Origin: Histidinibacterium lentulum
GTDB lineage: Bacteria; Pseudomonadota; Alphaproteobacteria; Rhodobacterales; Rhodobacteraceae
Reading direction: 5' to 3'
Length of the DNA stretch: 64,000 nucleotides
Assembly: GCF_003789055.1 (NCBI RefSeq)
Contig: NZ_ML119084.1
Coordinates: forward strand, 372,001-436,000
Position 1 is the first letter of the stretch. The number at the start of each line of letters is the position of its first letter. This document shows positions 51,836 through 61,557 of this stretch, in pieces. Under the pieces are notes generated by a model. The model was not told the origin of the DNA. It was given only the letters and a program-made list of their open reading frames with translations, and searched no databases. A program made the position numbers and the translations under genes.

Positions 51836-52779
51836 CCCGCGCCGGGGCGCCGCGCGATCACGGCGGCGGACTCGACGCCGCCGCCGCGCGCTGGGGCGGC
51901 ACGCGCAGCGACTGGCTCGACCTCTCCACCGGCATCAACCCCGTCCCCTATCCCCTGCCGGACCTCCCCGCCGGGGCCTGGACCGCGCTGCCCGACGCCG
52001 CCGCCACCGCCCGGCTGGAGGCCGCCGCGCGCCGCTTCTGGGCCGTCCCCGAGAGCGCGGGCCTCGTCCTCGCCCCAGGGGCCTCGGCGCTCATCGTGCG
52101 CCTGCCCGACATCGCGCCCCCGGGCCCGGTCCGCATCCCCGGTCCCACCTACAACGAACACGCCGCCGCCTTCCGCCTCGCCGGACGGACCCTGACCGAG
52201 GCGCCGGCGCCGGTCACCGTCCTCGTCCATCCCAACAATCCGGACGGGCGGCTCCGCTCCGCCGCCGATCTCGGCCCGGGCCTGACCGTGGTCGACGAGA
52301 GCTTCTGCGACACGGATCCCGGTCGCAGCCTGATCGCCGCCACCGCCCGCCCCGGCACGCTGATCCTGAAGAGCTTCGGCAAGTTCTGGGGCCTCGCGGG
52401 CCTGCGCCTCGGCGCGGCCATCGCCCATCCCGAGACCCTCGCCGATCTCGCCGAGCGCCTCGGCCCCTGGCCCGTCTCCGGTCCGGCGCTGGCCATCGGC
52501 GCCGCCGCCCTCTCCGACATCCCCTGGGCCGAGAGCACCCGGGCGCGCCTCGCCGCCGACGCCGCGCGGCTCGACCGGCTCATGGCCGGCCGTGGCGCAC
52601 GGCCCCTCGGCGGCACGCCGCTCTTCCGGCTCTACGAGACCGGCGACGCCGCGGCCTGGCAGGACCGCCTCGCCCGCCACCGCATCTGGTCCCGCATCTT
52701 TCCCTGGTCCCGGGGCTGGCTGCGCCTCGGCCTGCCCGCGCCCGCAGGCTGGCCCCGCCTCGAGGACGCCTTGGCATGA
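51832..52779 (+). CDS. cobD: Threonine-phosphate decarboxylase (cobalamin side chain)
   Basis: 315 residues. A class I PLP fold: [18 protein letters not shown] at the N terminus, [22 protein letters not shown] and the PLP-Lys in [18 protein letters not shown], ending [12 protein letters not shown]. It makes (R)-1-amino-2-propanol phosphate for the nucleotide loop. The same enzyme is called CobC in Paracoccus/Pseudomonas denitrificans nomenclature. It overlaps DUF1636 and cbiB by 4 bp each. Confidence 0.92.
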   Translation: MTRAGAPRDHGGGLDAAAARWGGTRSDWLDLSTGINPVPYPLPDLPAGAWTALPDAAATARLEAAARRFWAVPESAGLVLAPGASALIVRLPDIAPPGPVRIPGPTYNEHAAAFRLAGRTLTEAPAPVTVLVHPNNPDGRLRSAADLGPGLTVVDESFCDTDPGRSLIAATARPGTLILKSFGKFWGLAGLRLGAAIAHPETLADLAERLGPWPVSGPALAIGAAALSDIPWAESTRARLAADAARLDRLMAGRGARPLGGTPLFRLYETGDAAAWQDRLARHRIWSRIFPWSRGWLRLGLPAPAGWPRLEDALA

Positions 52780-53687
52780 CCGCCGCCCTCGTCGCGGCGC
52801 TCCTTCTCGATGCCGCCCTCGGAGAGCCGCGCTGGCTCTGGTCCCGCCTGCCCCACCCTGCCGTCCTGATGGGCCGCGCCATAGCCATCCTCGACCGCCA
52901 CCTGAACCGCGGCCCCCATCGCCGGCTCAAGGGCTGTCTTGCGCTCGCGCTCCTCCTCGCCGGCGCGCTCCTCACCGGCGCGGCCCTCGCCGCCCTGCCC
53001 GGCATGGCCGCAGAGGTGATCGTCGCCGCGATCCTGCTGGCCCAGCGCTCGCTGTCGGACCATGTGCGCGCCGTCGCCCGCGCCCTGCGCGTCTCGCTCG
53101 GCGACGGGCGCCGCGCGGTGGCGATGATCGTCGGCCGCGACACCGCCGCGATGGACGAACCCGCCGTGGCCCGCGCCGCCATCGAGAGCGCCGCAGAGAA
53201 CCTTTCCGACGGCGTCACCGCCCCCGCCTTCTGGTTCCTCCTGGGCGGCCTTCCCGGCCTCGTCGCCTACAAGGCGCTCAACACCGCCGACAGCATGATC
53301 GGCCACCGCACGCCCCGGCACGAGGCCTTCGGCTGGGCCGCCGCCCGCGCCGACGACGTGGCGAACTGGATCCCGGCCCGTCTCACCGCGCTCCTCCTGT
53401 GGCTCGCCGCCGGCGCGCCCTCCGGCTGGACCGGCTTTCTCGCCGACGCCCGCCGCCACCGCTCGCCCAATGCGGGCTGGCCCGAGGCCGCCATGGCCCG
53501 CGCCACCGAGACCGCCCTCGCCGGCCCGCGCAGCTACGGCGGCAAGCTGACGGACGATCCCTTCGTGAACCCCGCGGGAGACCCCTCTCCCGGTCCCGCC
53601 CGGATCGACGCGGCGGTGGCCCTCCTCTGGCGCGCCTGGGCCCTCGGCCTGGCAACCGTCGCCCTCTCCGCTATTTTCCGCACATGA
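52776..53687 (+). CDS. cbiB: Adenosylcobinamide-phosphate synthase
   Basis: 303 residues, several membrane helices. [20 protein letters not shown] and [17 protein letters not shown] open the protein; [39 protein letters not shown] and [13 protein letters not shown] follow, all family hallmarks. It joins the aminopropanol phosphate to adenosylcobyric acid at the membrane. Called CobD in Paracoccus-type nomenclature. Last gene of the DUF1636-cobD-cbiB operon. Confidence 0.95.
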   Translation: MTAALVAALLLDAALGEPRWLWSRLPHPAVLMGRAIAILDRHLNRGPHRRLKGCLALALLLAGALLTGAALAALPGMAAEVIVAAILLAQRSLSDHVRAVARALRVSLGDGRRAVAMIVGRDTAAMDEPAVARAAIESAAENLSDGVTAPAFWFLLGGLPGLVAYKALNTADSMIGHRTPRHEAFGWAAARADDVANWIPARLTALLLWLAAGAPSGWTGFLADARRHRSPNAGWPEAAMARATETALAGPRSYGGKLTDDPFVNPAGDPSPGPARIDAAVALLWRAWALGLATVALSAIFRT

Positions 53688-53847
53688 CTCCAAGAAAGCA
53701 TGGAACCATGCGGCACGTCGTGCATTCGACACCTGTCGACCCGTTGTCCCGGCACCGGGGCAGGCATGACGTGCAGACGACGAGACGCCGGGCAGCGACG
53801 GCGGCCCGAGATCACGACCTTCAGACACAACCGAGGCCCCGCGACCC

Positions 53848-54894
53848 GTGACGACACCACTCGACGAAGCATCCCTCCCCCTCGACAGCGGTCAGATCGC
53901 CCTCAGCGCCCTGACCAAGGCCCCGTTCGCCATGGTCCTCACCGACCCCCGGCAGGCCGACAACCCGATCGTCTACGTCAACGACGCCTTCACCGAGGTG
54001 ACAGGCTATTCCCGCGCCGCCGCCATCGGCCGCAACTGCCGCTTCCTGCAGGGGCCCGAGACCGACCGCGAGAGCCTCGACACGCTCCGCGACGCGGTGG
54101 CCCAGGGCCGCTCGGTGACAACGGACCTGCGGAACTACCGCGCCGACGGCACCGCCTTCTGGAACCGCCTGATGATCGCGCCCCTGGCGGACGACAGCAG
54201 CCGCCCGCGCTATTTCCTCGGTGTGCAGATGGCCCTGCCCGAGAACGGCCCGAAACCGCCCGAGGTGCGCTCGCGCGAACTCGACGCGGCCCTGTCGGAA
54301 ATCCAGCACCGGGTGAAGAACCACCTGTCGATGATCGTCGGCATGATCCGCGTGCAGGCCCGCGCCTCCAGCGCCCGCGAGGAATTCGAGACCCTGTCCC
54401 ACCGCATCGAGGCGCTGCAGCTCCTCTACGAGGAGATGTCCGAGGCGGTGAAGGACGGCTCCTCGAACCGCGCGCCGGTGTCGCTCGGCTCCTACCTCAG
54501 CCGGGTGGCCAACGCGATCGCCCATATCGACGGCCGCCGCGGCGTGCGCGTGAATATCGACGTGGATGCCGTGTCCATGCCCTTCGAGGACGCCACCCGC
54601 CTGGGCCTGATCACGTCGGAGCTGATGACCAACGCGATGCAGCACGCTTTCGTGGGTCGGGACGCGGGCGTGGTGGAGATGCGGCTCAAGGCGCTGTCGA
54701 ACGGCACGCTCCGCCTGCAGATCTCCGATGACGGCGTGGGCCTGCCGCCCGGGGCCACCTGGCCCGACGAGGGCAGCCTCGGCGGCCGCATCGTCGCCCA
54801 GCTCGTCGAGGCCCTCGACGCCGGCCTCTCCGTCGGCCGGGGCTCCGCCGGCACCATCGTCAGCGTCGACGTCCCGCCGCGCCGGGACCTCTGA
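53848..54894 (+). CDS. LOV-domain sensor histidine kinase (HWE/HisKA_2 type), putative blue-light receptor
   Basis: 348 residues from a GTG. A LOV/PAS domain spans about 20-130: IVYVNDAFTEVTGYSRAAAI, GRNCRFLQGPETD with adduct Cys64, LRNYRADGTAFWNRLMIAPL and YFLGVQ. The HisKA_2 H-box is EIQHRVKNHLSMIVGMIR with His154. The ATPase has LGLITSELMTNAMQHAF, ISDDGVGLPPG and GSLGGRIVAQLVEAL. No membrane helix, so cytoplasmic. No cognate regulator is adjacent; general stress PhyR relays are a common target of this kinase class. Confidence 0.9.
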   Translation: MTTPLDEASLPLDSGQIALSALTKAPFAMVLTDPRQADNPIVYVNDAFTEVTGYSRAAAIGRNCRFLQGPETDRESLDTLRDAVAQGRSVTTDLRNYRADGTAFWNRLMIAPLADDSSRPRYFLGVQMALPENGPKPPEVRSRELDAALSEIQHRVKNHLSMIVGMIRVQARASSAREEFETLSHRIEALQLLYEEMSEAVKDGSSNRAPVSLGSYLSRVANAIAHIDGRRGVRVNIDVDAVSMPFEDATRLGLITSELMTNAMQHAFVGRDAGVVEMRLKALSNGTLRLQISDDGVGLPPGATWPDEGSLGGRIVAQLVEALDAGLSVGRGSAGTIVSVDVPPRRDL

Positions 54895-55000
54895 CCCGCG
54901 CCGACCGGCGGCCACCACCCCCCTCCCTGCGTCGTCTCTGGCCACAAGTATCGACACGCACCGCCCGCAGAACGCGCCGCCAGGGGGGCGGGGCGCCATG

Positions 55001-55050
55001 CGGGACGGCGGGCGGGGCGATGCGCGTCCCGCGCGAGCGGCGTCCCGCCG
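55001..55050. repeat. Dispersed 50-bp palindromic repeat, copy 2
   Basis: CGGGACGGCGGGCGGGGCGA through CGGCGTCCCGCCG; 47 of 50 bases match 38027-38076. It ends at the stop codon of smc (55051-55053). Upstream, TCTCTGGCCACAAGTATCG at 54934-54952 is a weak match to the other repeat core. The stretch 54895-55050 contains no gene. Confidence 0.7.
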
Positions 55051-58000
55051 TCAGGCCACCATCGCCTCGGCGCGCCTGAGATCCACGGAAACCAGCTGGC
55101 TCACCCCCTGCTCACCCATGGTGACCCCGAAGAGCCGGTCCATCCGGCTCATGGTCACGGCGTGGTGGGTGATGATCAGGAACCGCGTCTCCGTGCGCCG
55201 GGTCATCTCGTCGAGAAGATCGCAGAACCGCCCCACGTTGGCGTCGTCCAGCGGCGCGTCCACCTCGTCCAGCACGCAGATCGGCGCCGGATTGGCGAGG
55301 AACACGGCAAAGATCAGCGCCAGCGCCGTCAGCGTCTGCTCGCCCCCCGACAAAAGCGACAGCACCTGCAGCTTCTTGCCGGGCGGCTGGCACATGATCT
55401 CGAGCCCCGCCTCCAGCGGATCGTCGCTTTCCACCAGCAGCAGGTTCGCCTCACCGCCCCCGAAGAGGTGGGTGAAGAGCGTCGAGAAATTCCGGTTCAC
55501 CTCCTCGAAGGCCGTCAGCAGCCGCTCTCGCCCCTCCCGGTTCAGGCTCGCGATCCCGGACCGCAGCGTGCGGATCGCCTCCTCGAGGTCGGTCTTGTCG
55601 CGCACCAGCGCGTCATGCTCCACCCGCACCTCCGCGGCATCCTCCTCCGCGCGCAGGTTCACCGCGCCCAGCGCATCGCGCTGGCGCTTCAGCCCGTTGA
55701 CCTGCGCCTCGATCGCCTGCGCCTCGCCCAGCCGCTCCCCATCGAGCCCGAGGGCCCCGGGCAGCGCGTCCGGTGCCAGCTCCAGCGTCTCGACGCAGCG
55801 CGTCACGGCCGCCGCCACGGCATCGCGCGCCGCCTCCACCCGCGTCTCGGCCCGCGCCCGCGCCTCGCGCGCATCGCCCGCCGCGCGCTCGGCATCGCGC
55901 TCGGCGACCACCGCCGCGCGGGCGGCGCTCTCCGCCTCCGCGAGCGCATCCGCCGCGGCCCGGCGCCGCGCCTCGGCCTGCTCCATCCCCTGCGCCAGCC
56001 GCTCGCGCCGCCCGGCGATCTCCGCCGGAACGCCCGTCGCCGTCGCCCGCTCCGCCTCCGCCTCCGCGCGGCGCGCCTCGATCTCCGCGCTGCGCTCCGC
56101 CGCCGTGGCGAGCCGCGCGCGCCAGCTGTCGAGGTCCTTCGCCACCGTCCGCGCCCGCGCCGCCCGCGCCTCGCCCGCGCGCCGGAGTTCGTCCAGCGCG
56201 GAGCGCCGCGACATCATCGCGATCCGCGCCGCCTCCACCGCGGCCTTCACCTGGTCGAGCTCGCCCTTCGCCACGCTCAGGTCCGGCAGGTCCCGCACCG
56301 CGGCTTCCGCCTCCCGAAGCGCGCCCCGCGCGCCCTCGGCCTCCGCGCGGAACCGCGCCACCGCCAGGCCCGCCGTCTCCAGCTTGCCCTCCGCCAGCGT
56401 GCGGTCCGATTCGGCCCGGCTCATGGCGCGCGAGGCCTCGGCCACCAGCTGGTCCGCCTGCCGCCGCGCGTCCCGGGCCGCCTTGTCCGCGCCGCGCAGG
56501 TCCGCCATCCGCGCCGAGAGCGCCTCATGCGCCTGCCGCGCGCCCTGCGCCCGGGCCTGCGCCTCCTCCAGATCGCGCTTCAGTTCCGTCAGCCGGTTCA
56601 GCTGCTGCAGCCGCAAGGCGGCGGCGCTCGGTGCATCCTCGGCGCCAGCCCGGAACCCGTCCCAGCGCCATAGGTCGCCCTCCACCGACACCAGCCGTTG
56701 CCCCGGCGCCAGCGCCGCCTGCAGCGCCGGGCCGTCCCGCGCCTCGACAAGGCCCACCTGCCCCATCCGCCGCGCCAGCACATCCGGGAACCCGACCACC
56801 TCCGAGAGCGCGCGCACGCCCCCGGGCAGCGCGGCCGCCTCCGAATAGCCCGGCAGCACCACCCAGCCCGAGGCCGCGTCCGCCGCAACGAGCGGCGCGC
56901 GCAGATCGTCTGCGAGCGCCGCGCCCAGCGCCCGCTCGTAGCCCGGGTCCACCGACAGCCGGTCCAGCAACTGCGCCCCGTCGGGCTGGTCCCGCGCCAC
57001 CAGCCGCTCGAGCGCCGCGACTTCCGCGCGCAGCGCCGCCGTCTCGCCCTCGGCGCCCGACCGCGCCGCCCGCGCCTCCGCCTCGCGGCCCTGGCATTCG
57101 GTCAGCGCGGTATCCGCCTCGGCCAGCGTCCGCTCGGCCTTCTCCGCCGTGGCCCGCGCCGTCTCATCCCGCTCCGCGGCCTCGTCCATGGCGCGTCCCG
57201 CTGCCTCCAGCGCCCGTGCCGCCTCGCCCTTCGCCGCCTCCGCCCTTGCGGCCTCGGCCTCCGCCCGCGCGAGGGTGCGCCCGTTGTCCTCCACCCGGCG
57301 GTGCGCCGCCTGGTGCCGCGCGGACAGGCGCGCCATGTCCTCGGTCAGCCGCGTCAGGTCGCTCTCGCGGTCCCGCAGCACGTCGGCCGCCTCCGCCGCC
57401 CGCGCCTCGGCCTCGTCGAGCGCCGCGTCATGGCCCTCGCCTGCCCTCGCCAGCTCGCCCGCCTCCTTCTCCAGCGCCGCGATCGACTGACCCGCGTCGC
57501 GATTCAGCGCCGCCTCGCGCTCGAGGTCCCGTCCCATCTGCGCGATCCGCGCCTCCAGCGCGTCCAGCGCCGCCCGCGCCCGCGTCTCCTCGGCGACCAG
57601 CCCGTCGCGCTCCACCGCCAGCCGCTGCAGCACCGCCGCGGCAACCGCTTCCTCCTCGCGCCGGGGCGGCAGGGCGGCCTCCGCCGTCTCTCGTGCCGCC
57701 GCCGCCGCGCGCGCGGCGCCCTCGGCCCGGCTCGCCGCGACCACCGCCTCCCGCAGCGCGGCCTCGGCCTCGAGCCTGACGCCATCCGCCTCGCGCCAGC
57801 GCATGTAGAGCAGCGCGCCCTCCGCCTGCCGCAGCGCCGCGCCGATTTCCCGGTAGCGCGCCGCCTGCTTCGCCTGCCGGGCGAGCTGCGCCAGCTGCGC
57901 GGCGAGCTGCTCCACCACGTCGTCGACGCGGGCGAGGTTGGCCTCGGCACTCTTCAGCTTCAGCTCCGCCTCGTGCCGCCGCTGGTAAAGCCCGCCGATC

Positions 58001-58506
58001 CCCGCCGCATCCTCCAGCACCCGCCGCCGCGACCGCGGCCGCGCGTTGATCAGCTCGCTGATCTGTCCCTGCCGCACCAGCGCGGGCGAATGCGCCCCCG
58101 TCGCGGCATCGGCAAACAGCATCTGCACATCCCGCGCGCGCACGTCCTTCGAGCCGACCTTGTAGGCCGAGCCCACGTCCCGCGTGATCCGCCGCGTGAT
58201 CTCCAGCAGGTCCGAGTCGTTGAACTCCGCCGGCGCGAGTCGCTCGGAATTGTCGAGCACCAGGCTCACCTCGGCATGGTTGCGCGCGGGCCGCGTCGCC
58301 GCCCCGGCAAAGATCACGTCCTCCATGCCCCCGCCGCGCATGGCGGTGGGCCGGTTCTCCCCCATCACCCAGCGCAAGGCCTCGAGCAGGTTCGACTTGC
58401 CGCAGCCGTTCGGCCCCACGACGCCGGTCAGCCCCTGCGCGATGACAAGGTCCGTCGGGTCCACGAAGGACTTGAAGCCGTTCAGCCTGAGCCGCGTGAA
58501 TTTCAT
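55051..58506 (-). CDS. smc: Chromosome segregation protein SMC
   Basis: 1151 residues. Walker A is GVVGPNGCGKSNLLEALRWV at about 29-48; the C-terminal head has LSLLSGGEQTLTALALIFAV and Walker B ICVLDEVDAPLDDANVGRFC. Between them run two Ala/Glu/Arg-rich coiled coils separated by a hinge around 510-640 with DQPDGAQLLDRLSVDPGYER. It condenses and segregates the chromosome. Start is the ATG at 58506; upstream codons are unconserved. Confidence 0.97.
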   Translation of the reverse strand: MKFTRLRLNGFKSFVDPTDLVIAQGLTGVVGPNGCGKSNLLEALRWVMGENRPTAMRGGGMEDVIFAGAATRPARNHAEVSLVLDNSERLAPAEFNDSDLLEITRRITRDVGSAYKVGSKDVRARDVQMLFADAATGAHSPALVRQGQISELINARPRSRRRVLEDAAGIGGLYQRRHEAELKLKSAEANLARVDDVVEQLAAQLAQLARQAKQAARYREIGAALRQAEGALLYMRWREADGVRLEAEAALREAVVAASRAEGAARAAAAARETAEAALPPRREEEAVAAAVLQRLAVERDGLVAEETRARAALDALEARIAQMGRDLEREAALNRDAGQSIAALEKEAGELARAGEGHDAALDEAEARAAEAADVLRDRESDLTRLTEDMARLSARHQAAHRRVEDNGRTLARAEAEAARAEAAKGEAARALEAAGRAMDEAAERDETARATAEKAERTLAEADTALTECQGREAEARAARSGAEGETAALRAEVAALERLVARDQPDGAQLLDRLSVDPGYERALGAALADDLRAPLVAADAASGWVVLPGYSEAAALPGGVRALSEVVGFPDVLARRMGQVGLVEARDGPALQAALAPGQRLVSVEGDLWRWDGFRAGAEDAPSAAALRLQQLNRLTELKRDLEEAQARAQGARQAHEALSARMADLRGADKAARDARRQADQLVAEASRAMSRAESDRTLAEGKLETAGLAVARFRAEAEGARGALREAEAAVRDLPDLSVAKGELDQVKAAVEAARIAMMSRRSALDELRRAGEARAARARTVAKDLDSWRARLATAAERSAEIEARRAEAEAERATATGVPAEIAGRRERLAQGMEQAEARRRAAADALAEAESAARAAVVAERDAERAAGDAREARARAETRVEAARDAVAAAVTRCVETLELAPDALPGALGLDGERLGEAQAIEAQVNGLKRQRDALGAVNLRAEEDAAEVRVEHDALVRDKTDLEEAIRTLRSGIASLNREGRERLLTAFEEVNRNFSTLFTHLFGGGEANLLLVESDDPLEAGLEIMCQPPGKKLQVLSLLSGGEQTLTALALIFAVFLANPAPICVLDEVDAPLDDANVGRFCDLLDEMTRRTETRFLIITHHAVTMSRMDRLFGVTMGEQGVSQLVSVDLRRAEAMVA

Positions 58507-58717
58507 GAGGGGTCCGATTCTGCCTGCTGGGAGACTCTGCCGAACCCCGCCGCGGCATGTCAACGCGCGCGCCACCACATCGGCCCACCCCCGCCGCCTT
58601 ATCCCCAAGATATAGCGCATTCGCTGGCGAGACCGCCCGTAAGGGCGGACGAGCGCGCCGACAGGTCGCAAACGAACTTGACGCCAATGCTGTCACGGAC
58701 GCACAACAGTCCCCGCA

Positions 58718-58917
58718 CGGTGCCCCGCGAAGGCCGCCCAGCGGTCGGGGCTCAAAAGGGAATGCGGTGCGGGCCGATCCATCCAGGAGGCCCAATTCCG
58801 CAGCCGCCCCCGCGACTGTCAGCGGCGAGCGGCCTGTCACTCGGCCACTGGGGCACCCGCTCCGGGAAGGCGACAGGTCGCAGCGACCCGCGAGCCAGGA
58901 GACCTGCCGCGCACCGC
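58718..58917 (+). ncRNA. Cobalamin riboswitch
   Basis: The ordered elements of the AdoCbl riboswitch are visible: CGGTGC (58719-58724) pairing with GCACCG (58911-58916) as P1; CTCAAAAGGGAATGCGGTGC near 58751; GCAGCCGCCCCCGCGACTGT at 58800; CCACTGGGGCA at 58845; GGGAAGGCGACAGG at 58864; and the B12 box AGCCAGGAGACCTGCC at 58893-58908. It precedes the CbiM-like, cobW, acetyltransferase, cobN series by 64 bp. A GCCGTC/GACGGC hairpin (58949-58954/58960-58965) with GGAGG in its loop follows and may act as the expression platform. The rest of 58507-58717 holds no gene. Confidence 0.93.
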
Positions 58918-58981
58918 CGGAGACCACTCCCGCGGCCATATCAACCACGCCGTCGGAGGGACGGCAAAGGGGACAGAACAG

Positions 58982-59665
58982 ATGCATATCGAACCCGGAA
59001 TCGTCCACGGCGCCAAGATGGCGCTCGCCTATGGCACCGCCGCGGGGGGCCTCGGCCTCGCCGCGAAATTCGCGTGGGACGACCTCAAGGCCCACGGCGC
59101 CATCCCGCTGGCCACCCGCAGCGTCATCGCCACCGCCACCGTCTTCATCTTCTTCGAGGTCCTGCCGACCTTCCCGGTGGGCGTGTCGGAGGTGCACTTC
59201 ATCCTCGGCACGACGATCCTGCTGCTGCTCGGCATCGCCCCCGCCGCGCTCGGCCTCGCCGCCGGTCTCGCGATCCAGTCGCTGTTCTTCGCGCCCTCCG
59301 ACCTGCCGATGTACTGGGTCAACGTGACCACGCTGCTCTTCCCGCTCTTCGCCATCGCCGGCCTCGCCCGGCGGATCGTGGCGCCCGGCACGGCTTACGT
59401 GGACCTGTCCTACCTGCAGGTGCTCAAGCTCTCGGCGGCCTACCAGGGCGGCATCGTCGCCTGGGTCGCCTTCTGGGCGATCTACGGCCAGGGCGCGGGC
59501 GCGGAGACCCTGTCCGCCGTGGGCACCTTCGGCATGGCCTATCTCCTCGTCATCCTGATCGAGCCGGTCCTCGACCTCGCCGTGCTGGCCGCGGCCAAGG
59601 CCGGCCGGGGCGGATTGCGCAACGTGCATCTCACGCATCCGCGCCTCCACGGCCCTGCGCACTGA
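58982..59665 (+). CDS. CbiM-family cobalt transport permease
   Basis: 227 residues with about six membrane helices. It starts MHIEPGIVHGAKMALAYGTA; a His near the extreme N terminus is the metal-capturing feature of CbiM proteins. VLPTFPVGVSEVHFILGTTI, LLLLGIAPAALGLAAGLAIQ and FAPSDLPMYWVNVTTLLFPL match the CbiM core. No CbiN, CbiQ or CbiO genes are adjacent, so it may act alone or with distant partners. Riboswitch control supports cobalt uptake as its role. Confidence 0.8.
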   Translation: MHIEPGIVHGAKMALAYGTAAGGLGLAAKFAWDDLKAHGAIPLATRSVIATATVFIFFEVLPTFPVGVSEVHFILGTTILLLLGIAPAALGLAAGLAIQSLFFAPSDLPMYWVNVTTLLFPLFAIAGLARRIVAPGTAYVDLSYLQVLKLSAAYQGGIVAWVAFWAIYGQGAGAETLSAVGTFGMAYLLVILIEPVLDLAVLAAAKAGRGGLRNVHLTHPRLHGPAH

Positions 59666-59686
59666 CACGCGGCGAACGCATCCTGC

Positions 59687-59715
59687 GGACAGTGCGCGGC
59701 CGCCGCGCGCTGTCC
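59687..59715 (+). other. Hairpin between the permease gene and cobW
   Basis: GGACAGTGCGCGG pairs with CCGCGCGCTGTCC (13 bp with one G-T pair, 3-nt loop) in the 85-bp intercistronic gap. No T-run follows, so it is more likely a processing or stability element than a full terminator. Confidence 0.5.
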
Positions 59716-59750
59716 CGCTACCCTTCCCGTTACCCTGGATGGACCCGGAC

Positions 59751-60827
59751 ATGCCCGCCAAGATCCCCGCGACCATCGTCACCGGCTTTCTCGGCGCCGG
59801 AAAGACGACCCTGATCCGCCACATGCTGCAGAACGCGAACGGCAAGCGGATCGCCCTCATCATCAACGAGTTCGGCGACCTCGGCGTCGACGGCGAAAGT
59901 CTCAGGGGCTGCGGCGACGCCACCTGCTCCGACGACGACATCATGGAGCTGTCGAACGGCTGCATCTGCTGCACCGTGGCCGAGGATTTCGTCCCCACGA
60001 TGGAAAAACTCCTCGCCCGCGCCACACCCCCCGACCACATCGTGATCGAGACCTCGGGCCTCGCCCTGCCCCAGCCGCTGGTCCGCGCCTTCAACTGGCC
60101 CGGCCTCGCCACCCGCCTCACCGTCGACGGCGTGGTGACCGTGGTGGACGGCCAGGCCGTCTCCGAGGGCCGCTTCGCCCATGACGAGGCGGCCGTCGAC
60201 CGCCAGCGCGCGGCCGATGACACCCTCGACCACGAGACCCCGCTCTCGGAGCTTTTCGACGACCAGATCGCCTGCGCCGACATGATCGTGGTGAACAAGT
60301 CCGACCTCCTCGGCGAGGAGGCCGCCGAGGCCCTGCGCCACCGTCTCGGCGAGGCCGCCCGCCCCGGAGTCCAGGTCCTCCGCACCGCCATGGGCGCCCT
60401 TCCCGTCGAGGTCCTGCTGGGCCGGAACACGGCCGCCGAAACCGACCTCGAGGCCCGCCACGAAGTTCACCACCATCACCACCACGATGATGACGACGAC
60501 CACCACGACGACGACGACCACGATCATCACCACCACGACCATGGCCACGACGCCTTCGAAAGCTTCGTCGTCGAGCGCGGCGAGATCGCCGACCCCAAGG
60601 CCTTCGCCGAAACCGTGGCCGAGGTGATCCGCGCCCACGACATCCTGCGCCTCAAGGGTTTCGCCGCGGTCTCGGGCAAGCCCATGCGCCTCGCCGTCCA
60701 GGCCGTCGGCCCCCGCGTCGACACCTGGTTCGACCGCGCCGCGGGCCCCGACCGCGCCACCCGCCTCGTCGTCATCGGCCAGTCGGGCCTCGACCGCGCC
60801 GCCATCTCCACGGCGCTCTCGGCATGA
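59751..60827 (+). CDS. cobW: CobW-type GTPase metallochaperone with a His/Asp-rich insert
   Basis: 358 residues from the ATG at 59751 (an ATG at 59739 has no ribosome site). P-loop is IVTGFLGAGKTTLIRHML; the CxCC metal motif is in SNGCICCTVAEDF; GTP-binding NKSD is in MIVVNKSDLLGEEA. Between the G domain and the CobW_C domain, residues about 235-270 are a dense His/Asp run, a likely metal buffer. It delivers cobalt for corrin synthesis, probably to CobN encoded two genes downstream. Confidence 0.95.
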   Translation: MPAKIPATIVTGFLGAGKTTLIRHMLQNANGKRIALIINEFGDLGVDGESLRGCGDATCSDDDIMELSNGCICCTVAEDFVPTMEKLLARATPPDHIVIETSGLALPQPLVRAFNWPGLATRLTVDGVVTVVDGQAVSEGRFAHDEAAVDRQRAADDTLDHETPLSELFDDQIACADMIVVNKSDLLGEEAAEALRHRLGEAARPGVQVLRTAMGALPVEVLLGRNTAAETDLEARHEVHHHHHHDDDDDHHDDDDHDHHHHDHGHDAFESFVVERGEIADPKAFAETVAEVIRAHDILRLKGFAAVSGKPMRLAVQAVGPRVDTWFDRAAGPDRATRLVVIGQSGLDRAAISTALSA

Positions 60828-61276
60828 TCACCGTCGCCCCGGCAGATCCGCGCGACCCCGGTCCGCGGGCCCTGCTCGAGGCGAGCCACGCGCTGATGCA
60901 GGATCTCTTCGCGCCCGAGGAGAACCATTTCCTGTCGATCGAGGAGCTGACCGCCCCCGACATCCGCTTCTTCGTCGCCCGCGAGGACGGCGCCTGCCTC
61001 GGCACCGGGGCGCTGGCGCTGCGCGGCGACTACGGCGAGGTGAAATCCATGTTCACCGCGCCCGAGGCCCGCCGTCGCGGCGTCGCGGCGCTGATCCTCG
61101 ACCGGCTCGAACAGGTCGCCCGGCTCGAAGGCCTCGACATGCTGCGGCTGGAGACGGGCACCCTGCTCGAGGAGGCGCGCAAGCTCTACGCCCGCCACGG
61201 CTTCGTCCCCTGCGGGCCATTCGGGGCCTATCGCGAGAACGCCACCAGCATCTTCATGGAAAAGCGCCTGACGTGA
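60824..61276 (+). CDS. GNAT family N-acetyltransferase
   Basis: 150 residues starting by ATGA overlap with cobW. The acetyl-CoA loop is VKSMFTAPEARRRGVAALIL (R-R-G-V-A), followed by LETGTLLEEARKLYARHGF and the terminal SIFMEKRL. Position inside a riboswitch-controlled cobalt operon is curious, but the substrate is unknown. The following 281 bp (61277-61557) hold no gene that I can support. Confidence 0.85.
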   Translation: MITVAPADPRDPGPRALLEASHALMQDLFAPEENHFLSIEELTAPDIRFFVAREDGACLGTGALALRGDYGEVKSMFTAPEARRRGVAALILDRLEQVARLEGLDMLRLETGTLLEEARKLYARHGFVPCGPFGAYRENATSIFMEKRLT

Positions 61277-61557
61277 TCGGCCTCCGGCGTCCTCATTGGC
61301 CACTGGCGGCCTGGGGTGACGGGCCGCACGCGAGGCCCTGCGCCGGGCTCTTCCGAACGGGCGCCCACCGCTCCGCCGCCAGCGCCTTCCCCCTGCGTTT
61401 CTCTTGCGAGACACGGTCCTCGGGGGGACGGCGCGAGCGCCCCGCGCTTGCCACATGGAGGGCAGACAGCCCCCCTTCCCGCGCCGACAGAAGGCATGCG
61501 CCCGGGTCACCTCCCCCGCCCGAGGAGCGTGGAGGGCGGCAACGCGTCGTCCGGCCC

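Noticed and set aside
53702-53727. Third EcfG-like promoter upstream of the LOV kinase
   Set aside because: GGAAC is present but the -10 reads ATT instead of GTT at the 17-bp position and it lies about 120 bp from the start codon.
61277-61557. Short open frames between the acetyltransferase and the 58-codon gene
   Set aside because: They are low-complexity, lack ribosome sites and resemble no family; the region is left unannotated.
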